This document shows, piece after piece, positions 38,012-47,624 of a DNA stretch of 64,000 nt. Where the stretch lies: NCBI RefSeq assembly GCF_000243095.1, contig NZ_AHJE01000061.1, forward strand, positions 25,383 to 89,382, in the 5' to 3' direction. Position numbers and translations under genes: made by a program. The first letter of the stretch is position 1. Each line of letters starts with the position of its first letter. This DNA is from Cupriavidus basilensis OR16. Its GTDB lineage: Bacteria; Pseudomonadota; Gammaproteobacteria; Burkholderiales; Burkholderiaceae. The notes under the pieces are model-generated. The model was not told the DNA's origin. It searched no databases and worked only from the letters and a program-made list of their open reading frames with translations.

Positions 38012-39015
38012 CCAGCTCATGCAAGCGCCGGGCATCTCCGTGCTGATCCTGACCCGCAACGAGGAGCAGGACCTGCCGGGCTGCCTGCAAAGCGTGGCGT
38101 GGTCCGACGACATCCACGTGTACGACTCGATGAGCAGCGACGCCACGGTGGCCATCGCGAAGCGCTTTGGCGCGCACGTCACGCAGCGTGTGTTCGACAA
38201 CTGGGCCAGCCACCAGAACTGGGGCCTGCGGCACATCGGCTTCCGCCATCCCTGGGTGTTCTACATCGATGCCGACGAGCGCATGACGCCCGAGCTTGTG
38301 GAGCAAGCCCGGGCCGCGGTGCGCGCGGCGCGCGACGAGGTCGCGTTCCGGGTGCAGCGGCGCGATTTTTTCCTCGACACGTGGCTGCGCCATGTACAGG
38401 CATCGCCCTTCTACACCCGCGTGTTCCCCCCCCAACCACATGCGCTACGAGCGCCTGGTCAATCCGGTGTCGATTCCTGACGGCCCGGCCGGCGAACTGA
38501 CGGGCTACCTCGATCACTACCCGTTCAGCAAAGGCGTGACCCACTGGATCAGCCGCCACAACAATTACAGCGGGCTGGAAGCGATGCAGATCATCGAGAA
38601 CCGGCGCGGCAAGGCAGCGTTCAGCGTGACCGAAGCGCTGTTTGCGACGGATTTCCACCAGCGCCGCGCGCACCAGAAGGAACTGTTCTTCCGCCTGCCG
38701 ATGCGCCCGCTCGTCAAGTTCGCGATCCTGTACCTGGGCAAACGCGGCTTCCTCGACGGACGGGCGGGGCTCACCTACGCCGTGTTGCAGTCGATCTATG
38801 AGTATTTCATCGTGATCAAGACGCGCGAGCTGGAGCAGTCCATGGCGCTGCCCGCGCCGGATCCGGCATCCGTATGCCCCGAAAGCGTGCCGGCGCCTGT
38901 GCGCCCGTCCCTCCCGATACCGGGATTGACACCCGATGGCGACAGTGAATTCGGCAATATGCCAGTCGCATCGGCCAGGCAAACCGTGGCGGCGGCAAGC
39001 AGACGAAATCCTTGA
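37992..39015 (+). pseudogene. Family 2 glycosyltransferase (WaaE/KdtX-like), poly-C frameshift
   Basis: The first part carries the GT-A fold of family 2 enzymes: ISVLILTRNEEQDLPGCL at about 14-31, IHVYDSMSSD near 41, and the metal-binding FYIDADERM near 90 (DAD). After YTRVFPP the frame changes within a run of eight C (38426-38433); seven would read VFPPNHMRYERLVNPV and continue normally with FSKGVTHWISRHNNYSG to 39015. With seven C the protein would be about 340 residues. It resembles lipopolysaccharide core or exopolysaccharide transferases. The tract could be a phase-variation switch or a sequencing slip. Starts inside the acetyltransferase gene's end. Confidence 0.82.
38426..38433 (+). 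repeat. Homopolymer C8 in glycosyltransferase gene
   Basis: Eight consecutive C. The surrounding frame needs seven, so the gene is off in this sequence. Confidence 0.9.
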
Positions 39016-39545
39016 CGGTGGCGAAATTGCTGCCTACGTCATATTTGTCATTCCCGCAGCGGGTGGCCGCGCGGCCATGTGCGCCCCATGTGCGCCATAC
39101 GCTCCGACGGGGCTGCCTGTCCGGCACAAACGCTTCAGATGTCTGCATTGTTTGCTACAAATTCGCGGTCGCTCGTGTCTGCCAAAACGAGGCAATGTGC
39201 GTTTAAACCCAGAAGTGGGACGGTTCGATTCGATTTCGAAATATTTGGCACGCCGTCTGGTTGCTTATGTTCGATACCGCATATGATTCGAGGCTGGCAT
39301 TCTTCTGTTGGGAGAAGAAGGCACCAGTGACATAGATCGCGCCGTTGCACGACCACGGGAGCACCTTCGCTCTCGCGCCCCCATAAAGCGAGGGAAGGTC
39401 GTACAAGAGGCTTAACGGTGCCAGCATGCAACCGTCTTCATTGCGCGCGTTGTCGTGTGTTGCCGGGCCCAAACCAGCGCGGAAGGCTCGCGCTGTCACT
39501 GCTGTTTCTCTCGCAGTGCGGTGTGTTTAGTTAACGGGTGAACGG
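39016..39545. other. AT-richer intergenic region, no gene recognised
   Basis: About 530 bp with visibly lower GC than its surroundings. A minus-strand open frame at 39203-39499 (98 codons) has no recognised family. No RNA gene or clear promoter is seen. A TGGCAC near 39246 is followed by TTGC at the wrong distance for sigma-54. Confidence 0.5.
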
Positions 39546-40148
39546 ATGAAACTGGATTCAGAACTGGCTGAGAAGCCTTACTACAGCACGCGTACCGCGG
39601 CGAAGCTGCTCAATGTGTCATTGGGCACGGTGCAGAAGATGGTGGAGCGTGGCGAACTCGGGGCCTGGAAGACCAACGGCGGCCACCGGCGCATACATAA
39701 GGAGACCGTGCATCGCCTGCTGGCCACGCGTGTGGGGCAGGAGCTTCCGTCTGTGCATGAACTCGACCTGGTGGTGTTTCACCCGAACCACCAGGAAGCC
39801 CAGCGCATTCACGCGCAACTGGGCAAATGGGGCTTGCCCCTGAAAAGCGTGGTGGTGGAGGACGTGGTGGATACCATCATTACTTCGGTCAGCTCGCATC
39901 CGCGAGTGGTGCTGTACTACGTGGAAGAACTCACCGATGCCGAGTCAGCCACGATCGAGAAGCTGCAAAACTTCTTTGCGCGCCAGAACGTCATCTTCGC
40001 CGTGATCACCAACCGCCAGGCCTATGACGGCGTGGCCGATGCGCTGCAGCAATGGGGCATCATGGTGTTCCTGAAGACGCCCTCGCTGGAAGAGGTCAAA
40101 GGCTTCCTGCGCGCGCAACTGATGATGACCCGCGGCGCGGCGGGCTGA
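39546..40148 (+). CDS. Excisionase-type HTH protein with pseudo-receiver domain
   Basis: 200 residues. The N-terminus has an excisionase/BldC-like winged HTH (STRTAAKLLNVSLGTVQKMV, about 15-34, then NGGHRRI near 45). Residues 70-190 form a domain like a response-regulator receiver in strand and helix order (LDLVVFHPNHQEAQRI, VVLYYVEEL, VIFAVITNRQAYDG, FLKTPSLEEVKGFL), but the Asp triad at the phosphorylation site is not clear. Such HTH plus receiver-like proteins are known as regulators in beta-proteobacteria; function here is unknown. Isolated gene in an AT-richer setting. Confidence 0.7.
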   Translation: MKLDSELAEKPYYSTRTAAKLLNVSLGTVQKMVERGELGAWKTNGGHRRIHKETVHRLLATRVGQELPSVHELDLVVFHPNHQEAQRIHAQLGKWGLPLKSVVVEDVVDTIITSVSSHPRVVLYYVEELTDAESATIEKLQNFFARQNVIFAVITNRQAYDGVADALQQWGIMVFLKTPSLEEVKGFLRAQLMMTRGAAG

Positions 40149-40287
40149 TCCGGGCGCGTGCCGCCAAGGCAACATCCAGAACATCAAGCAGTTTCACCGG
40201 CAGCTATCTGCCCGGTCGTTACCCGGCCGTCCGGCTTGCCTTGCCCGTTACCCGTGGGCGTGGCACCCGCTATAAACCGCACACCAC

Positions 40288-40323
40288 AACGCCGCAGTCT
40301 CGTGACTCCACGACTGCGGCGTT
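40288..40323. terminator. Bidirectional stem-loop after the HTH gene
   Basis: A perfect 12-bp stem, AACGCCGCAGTC (40288-40299) and GACTGCGGCGTT (40312-40323), with a 12-base loop, between the convergent HTH and ornithine cyclodeaminase genes. T-rich flank is short. Confidence 0.7.
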
Positions 40324-40341
40324 GTTGCATGAGCCGCCGCT

Positions 40342-41403
40342 TCAGGCCAGCGCCGCCAGCGGCTCGCGCACTGGCTGTGGCACCCCAGCGTCCATCATCC
40401 AGCCGTAGAGATTGCGGGGGTCCGGCGGCGTCGCCACCAGTTCCACGTGGCTGCCGCGATGCTGCGCGTGGGCCGCGGCATGGAGCCAGCGCAGCGCGGA
40501 ATAATCTTCCAGCGCGAACCCCACCGAGTCGAACACCGTGACTTGCCCCGTTTCGGTGCGCCCGGCCGCCCGGCCGGAAAAAATCTCCCACAACTCCGTT
40601 ACTGGCGTATCAGGCGGCAATTGCTGGATCTCGCCTTCGATGCGGGTCTGCGGCGCGTACTCGACCACGATGCGCGCCTGGCGCAGGATCTGCGGGTGCA
40701 GTTCGGTCTTGCCCGGACAATCGCCGCCTACCGCATTGATATGCACGCCGGGCCGGACCAGGTCGGGCGTGAGGATGGTGGCCCGCGTCTTGTCGGCGGT
40801 GACGGTGCTGATGATGTCGGCACCCTCCACTGCTGCACGCACGGAATCCACCGCCACCACCTTCAGCCCCTGCACGCCTGCCAGGTTGCGCGCGAGCCGC
40901 GCCGTCGCGGCGGGATCGATGTCATAGGCGCGGATCTCCCGGATGCCGACCATGGCATGGAAGGCCAGCGCCTGGAACTCCGCCTGCGCACCGTTGCCGA
41001 TCAGCGCCAACGTGGTGGCGCCGGGCCGCGCCATTGCCTGCGCGGCCAGCGCCGACGTGGCGGCGGTGCGCAGCGCGGTGGCGAGCGTGAGGTCGCACAG
41101 TAGCAACGGGAAGCCGCTCGCCACTTCCGCCAGCACGCCAAAGGCCATCACGGTCGGCATGGCGTTCTGCGCGTTGCGCGGATGGCCGTTGACGTACTTG
41201 AACGCGTATTGCACGCCGTCGCTCACCGGCATCAGCTCGATCACGCCGTCGATGGAGTGCGTAGCCAGCCGCGCGGATTTATCGAACGCGTCCCAGCGCG
41301 CAAAATCCTGGCGAATGTGATGCGCCATCTGCGTGATGGCGGTGGCGACGCCCGTGGCGCGCACCAGCGCCGCCACATCGGCGGCATCCAGAAAGCGGGT
41401 CAT
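40342..41403 (-). CDS. Ornithine cyclodeaminase family protein
   Basis: 353 residues from the ATG at 41403, which has AAGGAG at ideal spacing; an ATG five codons earlier (41418) is possible. It belongs to the ornithine cyclodeaminase/mu-crystallin family, which converts ornithine to proline and ammonia with NAD. Visible are KYVNGHPRNAQN near 70, the NAD-binding GNGAQAEFQALAF near 140, and the ornithine-binding AVGGDCPGKTEL near 227, with Asp and Lys in the expected place. It lies 62 nt after an amidinotransferase-family gene on the same strand, forming an arginine/ornithine catabolic unit, with an Lrp regulator divergent. Confidence 0.85.
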   Translation of the reverse strand: MTRFLDAADVAALVRATGVATAITQMAHHIRQDFARWDAFDKSARLATHSIDGVIELMPVSDGVQYAFKYVNGHPRNAQNAMPTVMAFGVLAEVASGFPLLLCDLTLATALRTAATSALAAQAMARPGATTLALIGNGAQAEFQALAFHAMVGIREIRAYDIDPAATARLARNLAGVQGLKVVAVDSVRAAVEGADIISTVTADKTRATILTPDLVRPGVHINAVGGDCPGKTELHPQILRQARIVVEYAPQTRIEGEIQQLPPDTPVTELWEIFSGRAAGRTETGQVTVFDSVGFALEDYSALRWLHAAAHAQHRGSHVELVATPPDPRNLYGWMMDAGVPQPVREPLAALA

Positions 41404-41479
41404 GGCGATCTCCTTCATGGTGTTCTCCCTGGTTGGCTTTGCCTGGCTCGGCCTGAGTTTTTTGTCCTGCGCGCGCAGC

Positions 41480-42379
41480 TCACGCCGCCACGGCGGCGCC
41501 CTCGGCCGCGGCGATCGCCTGGGCCGGGCCGCTGTTGCGGTCCAGGCGCAGCGTCATGCAGTAGGCGCCGCCGCCGGACAGCATGTACGGCGACAGGTCC
41601 ACCTCGCGCAACTGGTAGCCGCGCTGGCCCAGTTCGGCGCGCAGATGCGGTGTGGTGCGTGTCATCACCACCTGGTCATGCAGGTTGACCGCATTGACGC
41701 TGAAGTGGCGCAGGTCGTCCTCGCTTGCCTCGATGCGCAGGCTGGCCGGCACGCGCTCGCGCAGCGTGCGCAGGGCGTCCTGCGTAAAGGCGGGCGGGTA
41801 GTAGAGGATCTCGCCGCCGGACAGCGGGCAGAAGCACACGTCGAGGTGATAGCTCTGCTCGGTGGCCAGTTCCAGCGCCACCACCTCGCGGCCGAAATGG
41901 CTGGCCATGGCATCGGCCGCGGCACGCGAGGAGCGCGGGCCGAAGCCGGCCCAGAAGTGGCCGCGCACCGCATCCCAGATGCAATCGCCTGCCCCTTCCT
42001 GGTAGCAGCCTTCGGGCAGCAGGCTGACGGAGTCGATCAGGCCGCGCTCGCGCAGGCCCTCGAAGATCCGCGCAAAGGGCGCTTCCTCGCCGGCCCGTTG
42101 GGGATAGCGAAAGCGCGCCAGCACGGCGTGGCCGTCCAGTACCACGGCGGCATTGGCGGGGAACACCATGTCGGGCAGGCCGGGTGCGCCGGGCGCCGTT
42201 TCCACCGCGAAGCCGGCCGCCCGCAGGGCCGCGTGCAGGGATTCGAAGGAGGCCACCGCATTGCGATGCATGCCGCGCGGGTCGCTAGCCCAGAGGCCGG
42301 GGTCCATCCACGGGTTGATGCTGTACGACACGTCGTAGTGGGTGGGCTCGACAAGCAGGATGGTGGGCTGGTTGATCAC
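41480..42379 (-). CDS. Amidinotransferase-fold hydrolase (DDAH/arginine-deiminase-like)
   Basis: 299 residues of the pentein fold. The catalytic set is visible: acidic residue with GDCIWD near 131, His in YHLDVCFCPL near 178, and the nucleophilic Cys in GGGAYCMTLRLDR near 275. Such proteins hydrolyse arginine, methylated arginines or N-succinylarginine to citrulline or ornithine derivatives. Placed before ornithine cyclodeaminase on the same strand, it probably feeds ornithine or citrulline to that enzyme; the exact substrate is not resolved. An Lrp/AsnC gene diverges upstream. Confidence 0.8.
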   Translation of the reverse strand: MINQPTILLVEPTHYDVSYSINPWMDPGLWASDPRGMHRNAVASFESLHAALRAAGFAVETAPGAPGLPDMVFPANAAVVLDGHAVLARFRYPQRAGEEAPFARIFEGLRERGLIDSVSLLPEGCYQEGAGDCIWDAVRGHFWAGFGPRSSRAAADAMASHFGREVVALELATEQSYHLDVCFCPLSGGEILYYPPAFTQDALRTLRERVPASLRIEASEDDLRHFSVNAVNLHDQVVMTRTTPHLRAELGQRGYQLREVDLSPYMLSGGGAYCMTLRLDRNSGPAQAIAAAEGAAVAA

Positions 42380-42478
42380 GCTGGCTCCTTTGGGTGGTGG
42401 GTGGCGGGGGTCAGTGACGGTCTGTGAAGGTCAGTGAATGCCTGCATTCTGGTGCCATGCCGCGCTAACTAAAAGACA

Positions 42479-42514
42479 GCAAGTTGCGCAATTTGCCTGT
42501 GCCTTATTGCAAAA
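42479..42514. promoter_or_regulatory. Candidate Lrp/AsnC operator
   Basis: GCAAGTTGCGCAATTTGC (42479-42496) is an 18-bp near-palindrome centred on TTGCGCAA, followed by TTGCAA at about 42507. Repeated TTGC/GCAA half-sites in the divergent region between the arginine operon and the Lrp gene suggest the regulator's site. Inferred from position and symmetry. Confidence 0.45.
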
Positions 42515-42596
42515 CGCCAGCTAGAATTAGCGAATCGCCAGCCGCATCGAAAATGCAGGTAAAGGCCCATCCTCAGCCCCCCCTCCACAACCCGCC

Positions 42597-43019
42597 ATGG
42601 ACGACACCGACCGTCAACTGCTCGCCCTCCTGCGCGACAACGCGCGCACGCCGGCCACCGCCCTCGCCAAGGCGCTACGCGTCTCGCGCGCCACCGTGCA
42701 GAACCGCATCGACAAACTGGAAAAGGAAGGACTGATCGTTGGCTACACGGTGCGGCTGAAGCCGGAAGCCGAGGCGCACCGCATCCGCGCCTGGATGACC
42801 ATCGCGGTCGAAGGCAACAAGGCCCGCGCCGTGCTGCAGGCACTGCGCGGCGAGCCCAATGTGCAGGCCATGCACACCACCAACGGGCGCTGGGACATCA
42901 TTGCCGAGCTGCGCGCGGATTCGCTGGAGGCGTTCGACCGCACGCTGGACCGCATCCGCCTGATCGATGGCATTGCCGCCACGGAAACGAGCATCCTGCT
43001 GTCGAGCTACAAGCTTTAG
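42597..43019 (+). CDS. Lrp/AsnC-family transcriptional regulator
   Basis: 140 residues. N-terminal HTH (TALAKALRVSRATVQNRIDK, about 21-40), then the RAM/AsnC ligand-binding domain with a Gly-rich turn and LIDGIAATETSILL near the C-terminus. It is shorter than most Lrp proteins, as the AsnC-type are. It diverges from the ornithine cyclodeaminase/amidinotransferase operon and probably controls it in response to an amino acid such as arginine or ornithine. Confidence 0.88.
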   Translation: MDDTDRQLLALLRDNARTPATALAKALRVSRATVQNRIDKLEKEGLIVGYTVRLKPEAEAHRIRAWMTIAVEGNKARAVLQALRGEPNVQAMHTTNGRWDIIAELRADSLEAFDRTLDRIRLIDGIAATETSILLSSYKL

Positions 43020-43036
43020 GTCGGCACGCGGCGCGC

Positions 43037-44778
43037 CTACGCCGCGGCAGCGCCGCGCAGCCGTTCCCGCCGGGTTTCCTCGTGCAGCACCTGGCCGCTG
43101 GGGCGCAGCAGGTCGCGCAACGAGACCACCCCGACCAGGCGCATGGAAACCAGGTCTGCCACCACCGGCAGCCGGCTGACGCCGAGCTCCGCCATGCGCC
43201 CCGCGGCGATGCGCGCGGTCTGCGCCGGCAGCAGCACCTGGTGCGGTTGCAACGGCGCCATCAGCGCGCGGCCGGCCTCCATCGATGCCTCCCGCCCGCG
43301 CAGCGCATTGCGCTCCAGCATGCCGACCACGCGCTGCGCGCACACCACGGGATAGCCGCGGTGCGGCGCATGCTCGCCGAAATGCCGCGCCCATAGCGTG
43401 CAGACCGGCAGCTCGCCATCCACGCTCACCACAGCCGTGGTCATCAAATCCGCCACGTGCTGGCGCTCAAGCGGATCCACGCTATATTCGCGATAGATAT
43501 GCAGGCCGCGGCGCGCGATCTTCTCGGTCATGATCGAGCGCTTCATGGTCAGCACCGTGAAGCCATGCGCCACCGCGACGGTCAGCAGCAGCGGCAGCAA
43601 TGCGTTGCTGTCATGCGTCAGGCCAAAAGCAAAAACGATGGCGGTCAGCGGCGCGCCAAGCACGCTGCCCAGCACGCCCGCCATGCATACCAGCGCCCAC
43701 AACTGCGGCGAGGCCCGCCGGGCAGCCACGGCGCCAGTGCCACGCCAAGGCCCGCGCCCAGCATCATCAGAGGCGCCAGCACGCCGCCCGACGTGCCGGA
43801 GCCCAGCGCTGCCACCCAGATGATGGCCTTGACCGTCAGCAGCGCCACCACCACGCCAATCGCCATGCGGTTGTGCAGCAGGTCGGCAATCACGTCATAG
43901 CCCACGCCCAGCGCGCGTGGCTCGAAATAGCCGCCGATGCCGACCACCAGCCCGCCGATCGCAGGCCACCACATCCAGTGCAGCTTGAGTTTGGAGAACT
44001 GGTCCTCGGTGCGATAGAGCGCCAGCGTCAGCGCGGCGCCCAGCACGCCGCAAAGCAGCCCGGCAACAATGCACGAGCCCAGCGCCACGGTGGTTGCCGA
44101 CGCGGTATGCAGCGCAAACAAGGGGCCCGGCTCAAACACCATCGTGCGCAGGAAGCCGGCTACCGCGCAAGCCAGTGCCACCGGCAGCAAGCTGCGCGGG
44201 CGCAGCTCGAACAGCAGCAGCTCGACGGCCAGCAGCACCGCCGCCACCGGCGTGCCGAAGATCGCGGTCATGCCGGCGCAGGCGCCCGCCACCAGCAGCG
44301 TCTTGCGCTCGGCCGCGGTGAGATGCAGGTACTGCGCGAGCAGCGAGGCGATCGAGCCGCCAGTCATGATGATCGGGCCTTCCGCGCCGAACGGCCCGCC
44401 GCTGCCGATCACGATGCCGGATGACAGCGGCTTGAGCACGGCCACCCGGGGCGACATCTTGCTCTTGCCGAACAGCACGGCCTCGATGGCTTCCGGGATG
44501 CCATGGCCACGGATCTTGTCGCTGCCGTAGCGCGCCATCAGGCCCACGAGCAGGCCACCGACTGCCGGCACCGCGATGACCCATGCCCCCAGCGCATGCT
44601 GCGCCGGCGTGCGCTCCGCCAGCGACAGCGTCTGATAGAAAAACAGATTGGTGAAGAACCGGATCAGGTTCAGCAGCAGCACGGCAGCCGCCGTGCTGAT
44701 CGCCCCGATGAGGGGCGCCAGGGCTGCCAGCAAAAGCAGGCGGCGGTCGACGGCGTAGTCGCGTTTCTCAAAGTGCAT
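43037..44778 (-). pseudogene. ClC-type chloride channel/transporter with CBS domains, frameshifted
   Basis: Start at 44778 (MHFEKRDYAVDRR). The ClC selectivity motifs are present: GHGIPEA near 103, GSGGPFGAEGP near 128 including the gating Glu, and GTPVAAVLLAVE near 170. The frame breaks near 43710-43722 after LAPWLPGG; SPQLWALVCMAGVLG and APLTAIVFAFGLTHD continue in the next frame, followed by a CBS pair (VADLMTTAVVSV, AGRMAELGVSRLPVV) to 43037. One base appears lost in a GC-rich run. When intact it would be a Cl-/H+ antiporter or channel of about 580 residues. It diverges from the HPP-CBS gene. Confidence 0.8.
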
Positions 44779-44962
44779 GGTGAGGCTCTGGCGAATGAAG
44801 CGAAGGACGTGGCGCGGAGCACAGGAGGAACACGGTCCGCGGAAAGCGGAATGTATCACGCCATGATATATTTGCGCGCTGGATTTCCGGAGCACGATGC
44901 CAAGGCGATCCAGGTGCGCTATTACGCGCATTCGCCCGCACAACCCCAAGAAAACGAGACCC

Positions 44963-46132
44963 ATGCCGCCATCCCAGGCCCCCTCCGTAGCCGACTTCCC
45001 GCCAGGCCGGGCTCAAGCGTGGCTGCGCGCGTTTGCCCCCACGCCGATCGCCGCCGGCCGCCGCGAGCGCATCAAGAGCTGCCTGGGCGCGCTGGTCGGC
45101 CTGCTGCTCACCGAATGGATCAGCCGTCACCTGCTGGGCGGCTTCAACCCCTGGTTCATCGCGCCGATGGGCGCCTCCGCGGTGCTGTTGTTTGCCGTGC
45201 CGGCGAGCCCGCTGGCGCAGCCGTGGTCCATCATCGGCGGCAACCTGGTCGCGGCGCTGATCGGCGTGGCCTGCGCGCGCTGGATCCCCGAGCCTGGACT
45301 GGCCGCCTCGGTGGCCGTGGCGCTGGCCATCGCCGCCATGTTCCAGCTGCGCTGCGTGCATCCGCCCAGCGGCGCGGTGGCGATTACCGCGGTGTTCGGC
45401 GGCCACGCCGTGACCCAGCTTGGCTTTGGCTTCGTGGTGATGCCGGTCGCGGTCAACTCGATGTTGCTGCTGCTGGTGGCGCTGCTGTTCAACAACCTGA
45501 TGCGCCGGCGCTATCCGCACCGCCCCGTCGAACACGCCAACCCGCACCGCACCGCCGATCCTCTGCCGAGCGGGCGGGTGGGATTCAACCGCGGCGATCT
45601 GGACGAAGTGCTCAAGGCACGCGGCGAGTTCCTGGACATCGAGGAAGACGACCTGGAAGACATCCTGGTGGCCGCGCAGTTGCGGGCGTATCGCCGGCAC
45701 TTTGGCGATGTGCGGTGCGTGGACATCATGTCGCGGGACGTGGTGACGGCGCAGCCCGGGCAGAGTGGCCTGGAGGCGCGCGCCCTGTTGCTCAGGCACG
45801 GGATCCAGGCGCTGCCGGTGGTGGATGGGCAGCGGCGGTTGCTTGGCATGCTTGGCATGGCGGATCTTCTCGCCGCGCGGAGCGGCGCCGAGGGCCAGGT
45901 CCGGGCCGGGACCGCCAAGGACCTGATGCACACCGGCATGGCTACGGCCCGGGCTGAGCAACCCATGGTGGAACTGGCGCGGGCGTTTTCCGATGGCGGC
46001 CTGCATCAGGTGCCGGTGGTGGACGCCCAGCAGCGGCTGCTGGGCATCGTCACGCAATCGGACCTGATCGCCGCGCTGCTCGCACAGGGCCCGCCGGCAA
46101 AGGTGGAAACGGATGCGCAGCCGGCAGGCTGA
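44963..46132 (+). CDS. HPP-family membrane protein with two CBS domains
   Basis: 389 residues. The HPP domain (about 35-195) has four to five membrane helices and the signature VHPPSGAVAI near 133. A tandem CBS pair follows at about 255-375 (VDIMSRDVVTAQPGQ, DLMHTGMATARAEQ), typical of nucleotide or ion-sensing modules. The start at 44963 is chosen after a non-coding segment. It diverges from the ClC gene, so both may act in ion homeostasis; HPP-CBS proteins have been linked to nitrite or anion transport, a weak inference here. Confidence 0.82.
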   Translation: MPPSQAPSVADFPPGRAQAWLRAFAPTPIAAGRRERIKSCLGALVGLLLTEWISRHLLGGFNPWFIAPMGASAVLLFAVPASPLAQPWSIIGGNLVAALIGVACARWIPEPGLAASVAVALAIAAMFQLRCVHPPSGAVAITAVFGGHAVTQLGFGFVVMPVAVNSMLLLLVALLFNNLMRRRYPHRPVEHANPHRTADPLPSGRVGFNRGDLDEVLKARGEFLDIEEDDLEDILVAAQLRAYRRHFGDVRCVDIMSRDVVTAQPGQSGLEARALLLRHGIQALPVVDGQRRLLGMLGMADLLAARSGAEGQVRAGTAKDLMHTGMATARAEQPMVELARAFSDGGLHQVPVVDAQQRLLGIVTQSDLIAALLAQGPPAKVETDAQPAG

Positions 46133-46144
46133 CCCGCGCGGGCG

Positions 46145-47512
46145 CTAGCGGCTCGCCTGCCATCCGCCCGCCGCCGGCATGGCGTGGGCATCGGCACACA
46201 CCATGCCATTGAACAACAGGTTCAATGCCACCGACATCACGCACGCCAGTAGGATGCTGCTGTGCATGATGGGCTGCAGCCAGCCCGGTAATTGATTGAA
46301 CAGCGTGGCCGAGAACGTGGGCAGCAGCGAGATGGCCAGGGTGGCGGCAACGATGTACACATTGTGCCGCGTGCCCTCGAAATCCACCCGCGCCAGCGTG
46401 CGCACCCCCGCCGCGGTCACCACCCCGAACATGAACAACCCCGCCCCGCCGAGCGCCGGGAGAGGGATGGAGGCGACGACCGTGGCCAGCTTGGGAAACA
46501 GCCCCAGCGCGCACAGGATCACGCCCGCCGCCACCACGACCCAGCGGCTCTTGACGCCCGTCACCACCAGCAGGCCGATGTTCTGGCTGTAGATGGTGTA
46601 GGGGAAGCCATTGAGCGCCCCGCCGATCAAGCTGGCCAGCCCGTTGGCCCGCAAGCCATCCGTCATCTCGCCCGCGCTCAGCGGCTTGTTCACGACATCG
46701 CCAATCGCCAGGAACAAACCCATCGACTCGATCATGATGATGATCATCACCACCACGATCGTCAGCGTGGCCACCACGTCGAACACCGGCCAGCCGAAAT
46801 AGAAGGGATGGATCACGTCGACCAGCGGCGCCTCGGCCACGCCATGGAAATCCACCATGCCAAAGGGGATCGCCACCAGCATGCCGGCCGCCAGCGCCAG
46901 CAGCACGGAGACGTTGGACCAGAAACCCTTGAGCCACTTGTTGATGACCAGGATCAGCGCGAACACGAAACCCGCCAGCGCCAGGTTGTGCGGCGCGCCG
47001 AAGTCCGCCGCGCCGCGCCCGCCGCCGACCCAGTTCACGCCGACCGGAAACAGCGACAGCCCGACCACCATCACGATGGACCCGCCCACGATGGGCGGAA
47101 AGAAGCGCAGCAGCTTGCCGAACACCGGCGCCAGCAGCATGGTAATGACGCCCCCCGCCATCACCGCACCGATCACCGCCGGCAGGCCAAGCGCCGGGTT
47201 GGTGGCGATGACGAGGATCGGCGGAATGGCGCTGAAGGCCACGCCCTGCATCACCGGCATGCGCACGCCAAAGCGCCAGATGCCCGCGGCCTGCAGGATG
47301 GTGGCGATGCCGCAGGTGAAGAGATCGGCATTGATCAGCACCGCCACCGCCTCCTTCGGCAGCTTGAGCGCGCCGGCGATGATCATCGGCACCGCGATGG
47401 CGCCGACATACATCACCAGCACGTGCTGGAAGCCCAGCATCACCAGCGGCCCGGGGGCGGGCACCTGGTCGACTGCGGCCGGCCGGTCGCCGGTCAGGTC
47501 TTGGGTGTTCAT
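46145..47512 (-). CDS. NCS2 purine/uracil permease
   Basis: 455 residues of the nucleobase-cation-symport-2 (xanthine/uracil permease) family. About 12 to 14 membrane helices; conserved blocks include GVAFSAIPPI near 95, GSIVMVVGLSLFPVGVNWVG near 146, and FPYTIYSQNIGLLVVTGV near 290, where the substrate-contact Gln-Asn pair (SQNIG) is intact. It imports purines, urate or uracil with protons. The ATG at 47512 is supported by family start. It lies 113 nt downstream of the Rieske gene but after a terminator, so it may have its own promoter; same-strand placement suggests it serves that pathway. Confidence 0.88.
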   Translation of the reverse strand: MNTQDLTGDRPAAVDQVPAPGPLVMLGFQHVLVMYVGAIAVPMIIAGALKLPKEAVAVLINADLFTCGIATILQAAGIWRFGVRMPVMQGVAFSAIPPILVIATNPALGLPAVIGAVMAGGVITMLLAPVFGKLLRFFPPIVGGSIVMVVGLSLFPVGVNWVGGGRGAADFGAPHNLALAGFVFALILVINKWLKGFWSNVSVLLALAAGMLVAIPFGMVDFHGVAEAPLVDVIHPFYFGWPVFDVVATLTIVVVMIIIMIESMGLFLAIGDVVNKPLSAGEMTDGLRANGLASLIGGALNGFPYTIYSQNIGLLVVTGVKSRWVVVAAGVILCALGLFPKLATVVASIPLPALGGAGLFMFGVVTAAGVRTLARVDFEGTRHNVYIVAATLAISLLPTFSATLFNQLPGWLQPIMHSSILLACVMSVALNLLFNGMVCADAHAMPAAGGWQASR

Positions 47513-47571
47513 GGGGTTGTCTCCTCTTGTGCCGTTACGTGAGCTCACGCGACATCTACGGGAATAAGAAA

Positions 47572-47609
47572 GCCCCGGCACCTGGCTAGCGCCCAGCAGG
47601 CGCCGGGGC
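47572..47609 (-). terminator. Terminator after the Rieske oxygenase gene
   Basis: Read on the minus strand, GCCCCGGC (47602-47609) and GCCGGGGC (47572-47579) form an 8-bp stem, then CTTTCTTATT. Located between the Rieske stop and the permease start. Confidence 0.75.
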
Positions 47610-47624
47610 AAAATCAAGCCAGCG

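Noticed and set aside
39246..39264. TGGCAC followed by TTGC, like a sigma-54 promoter
   Set aside because: Nine bases separate the two elements, not five, so the -24/-12 spacing is wrong.
39203..39499. 98-codon minus-strand open frame in the AT-richer region
   Set aside because: No recognised family or ribosome site; kept only as an intergenic note.
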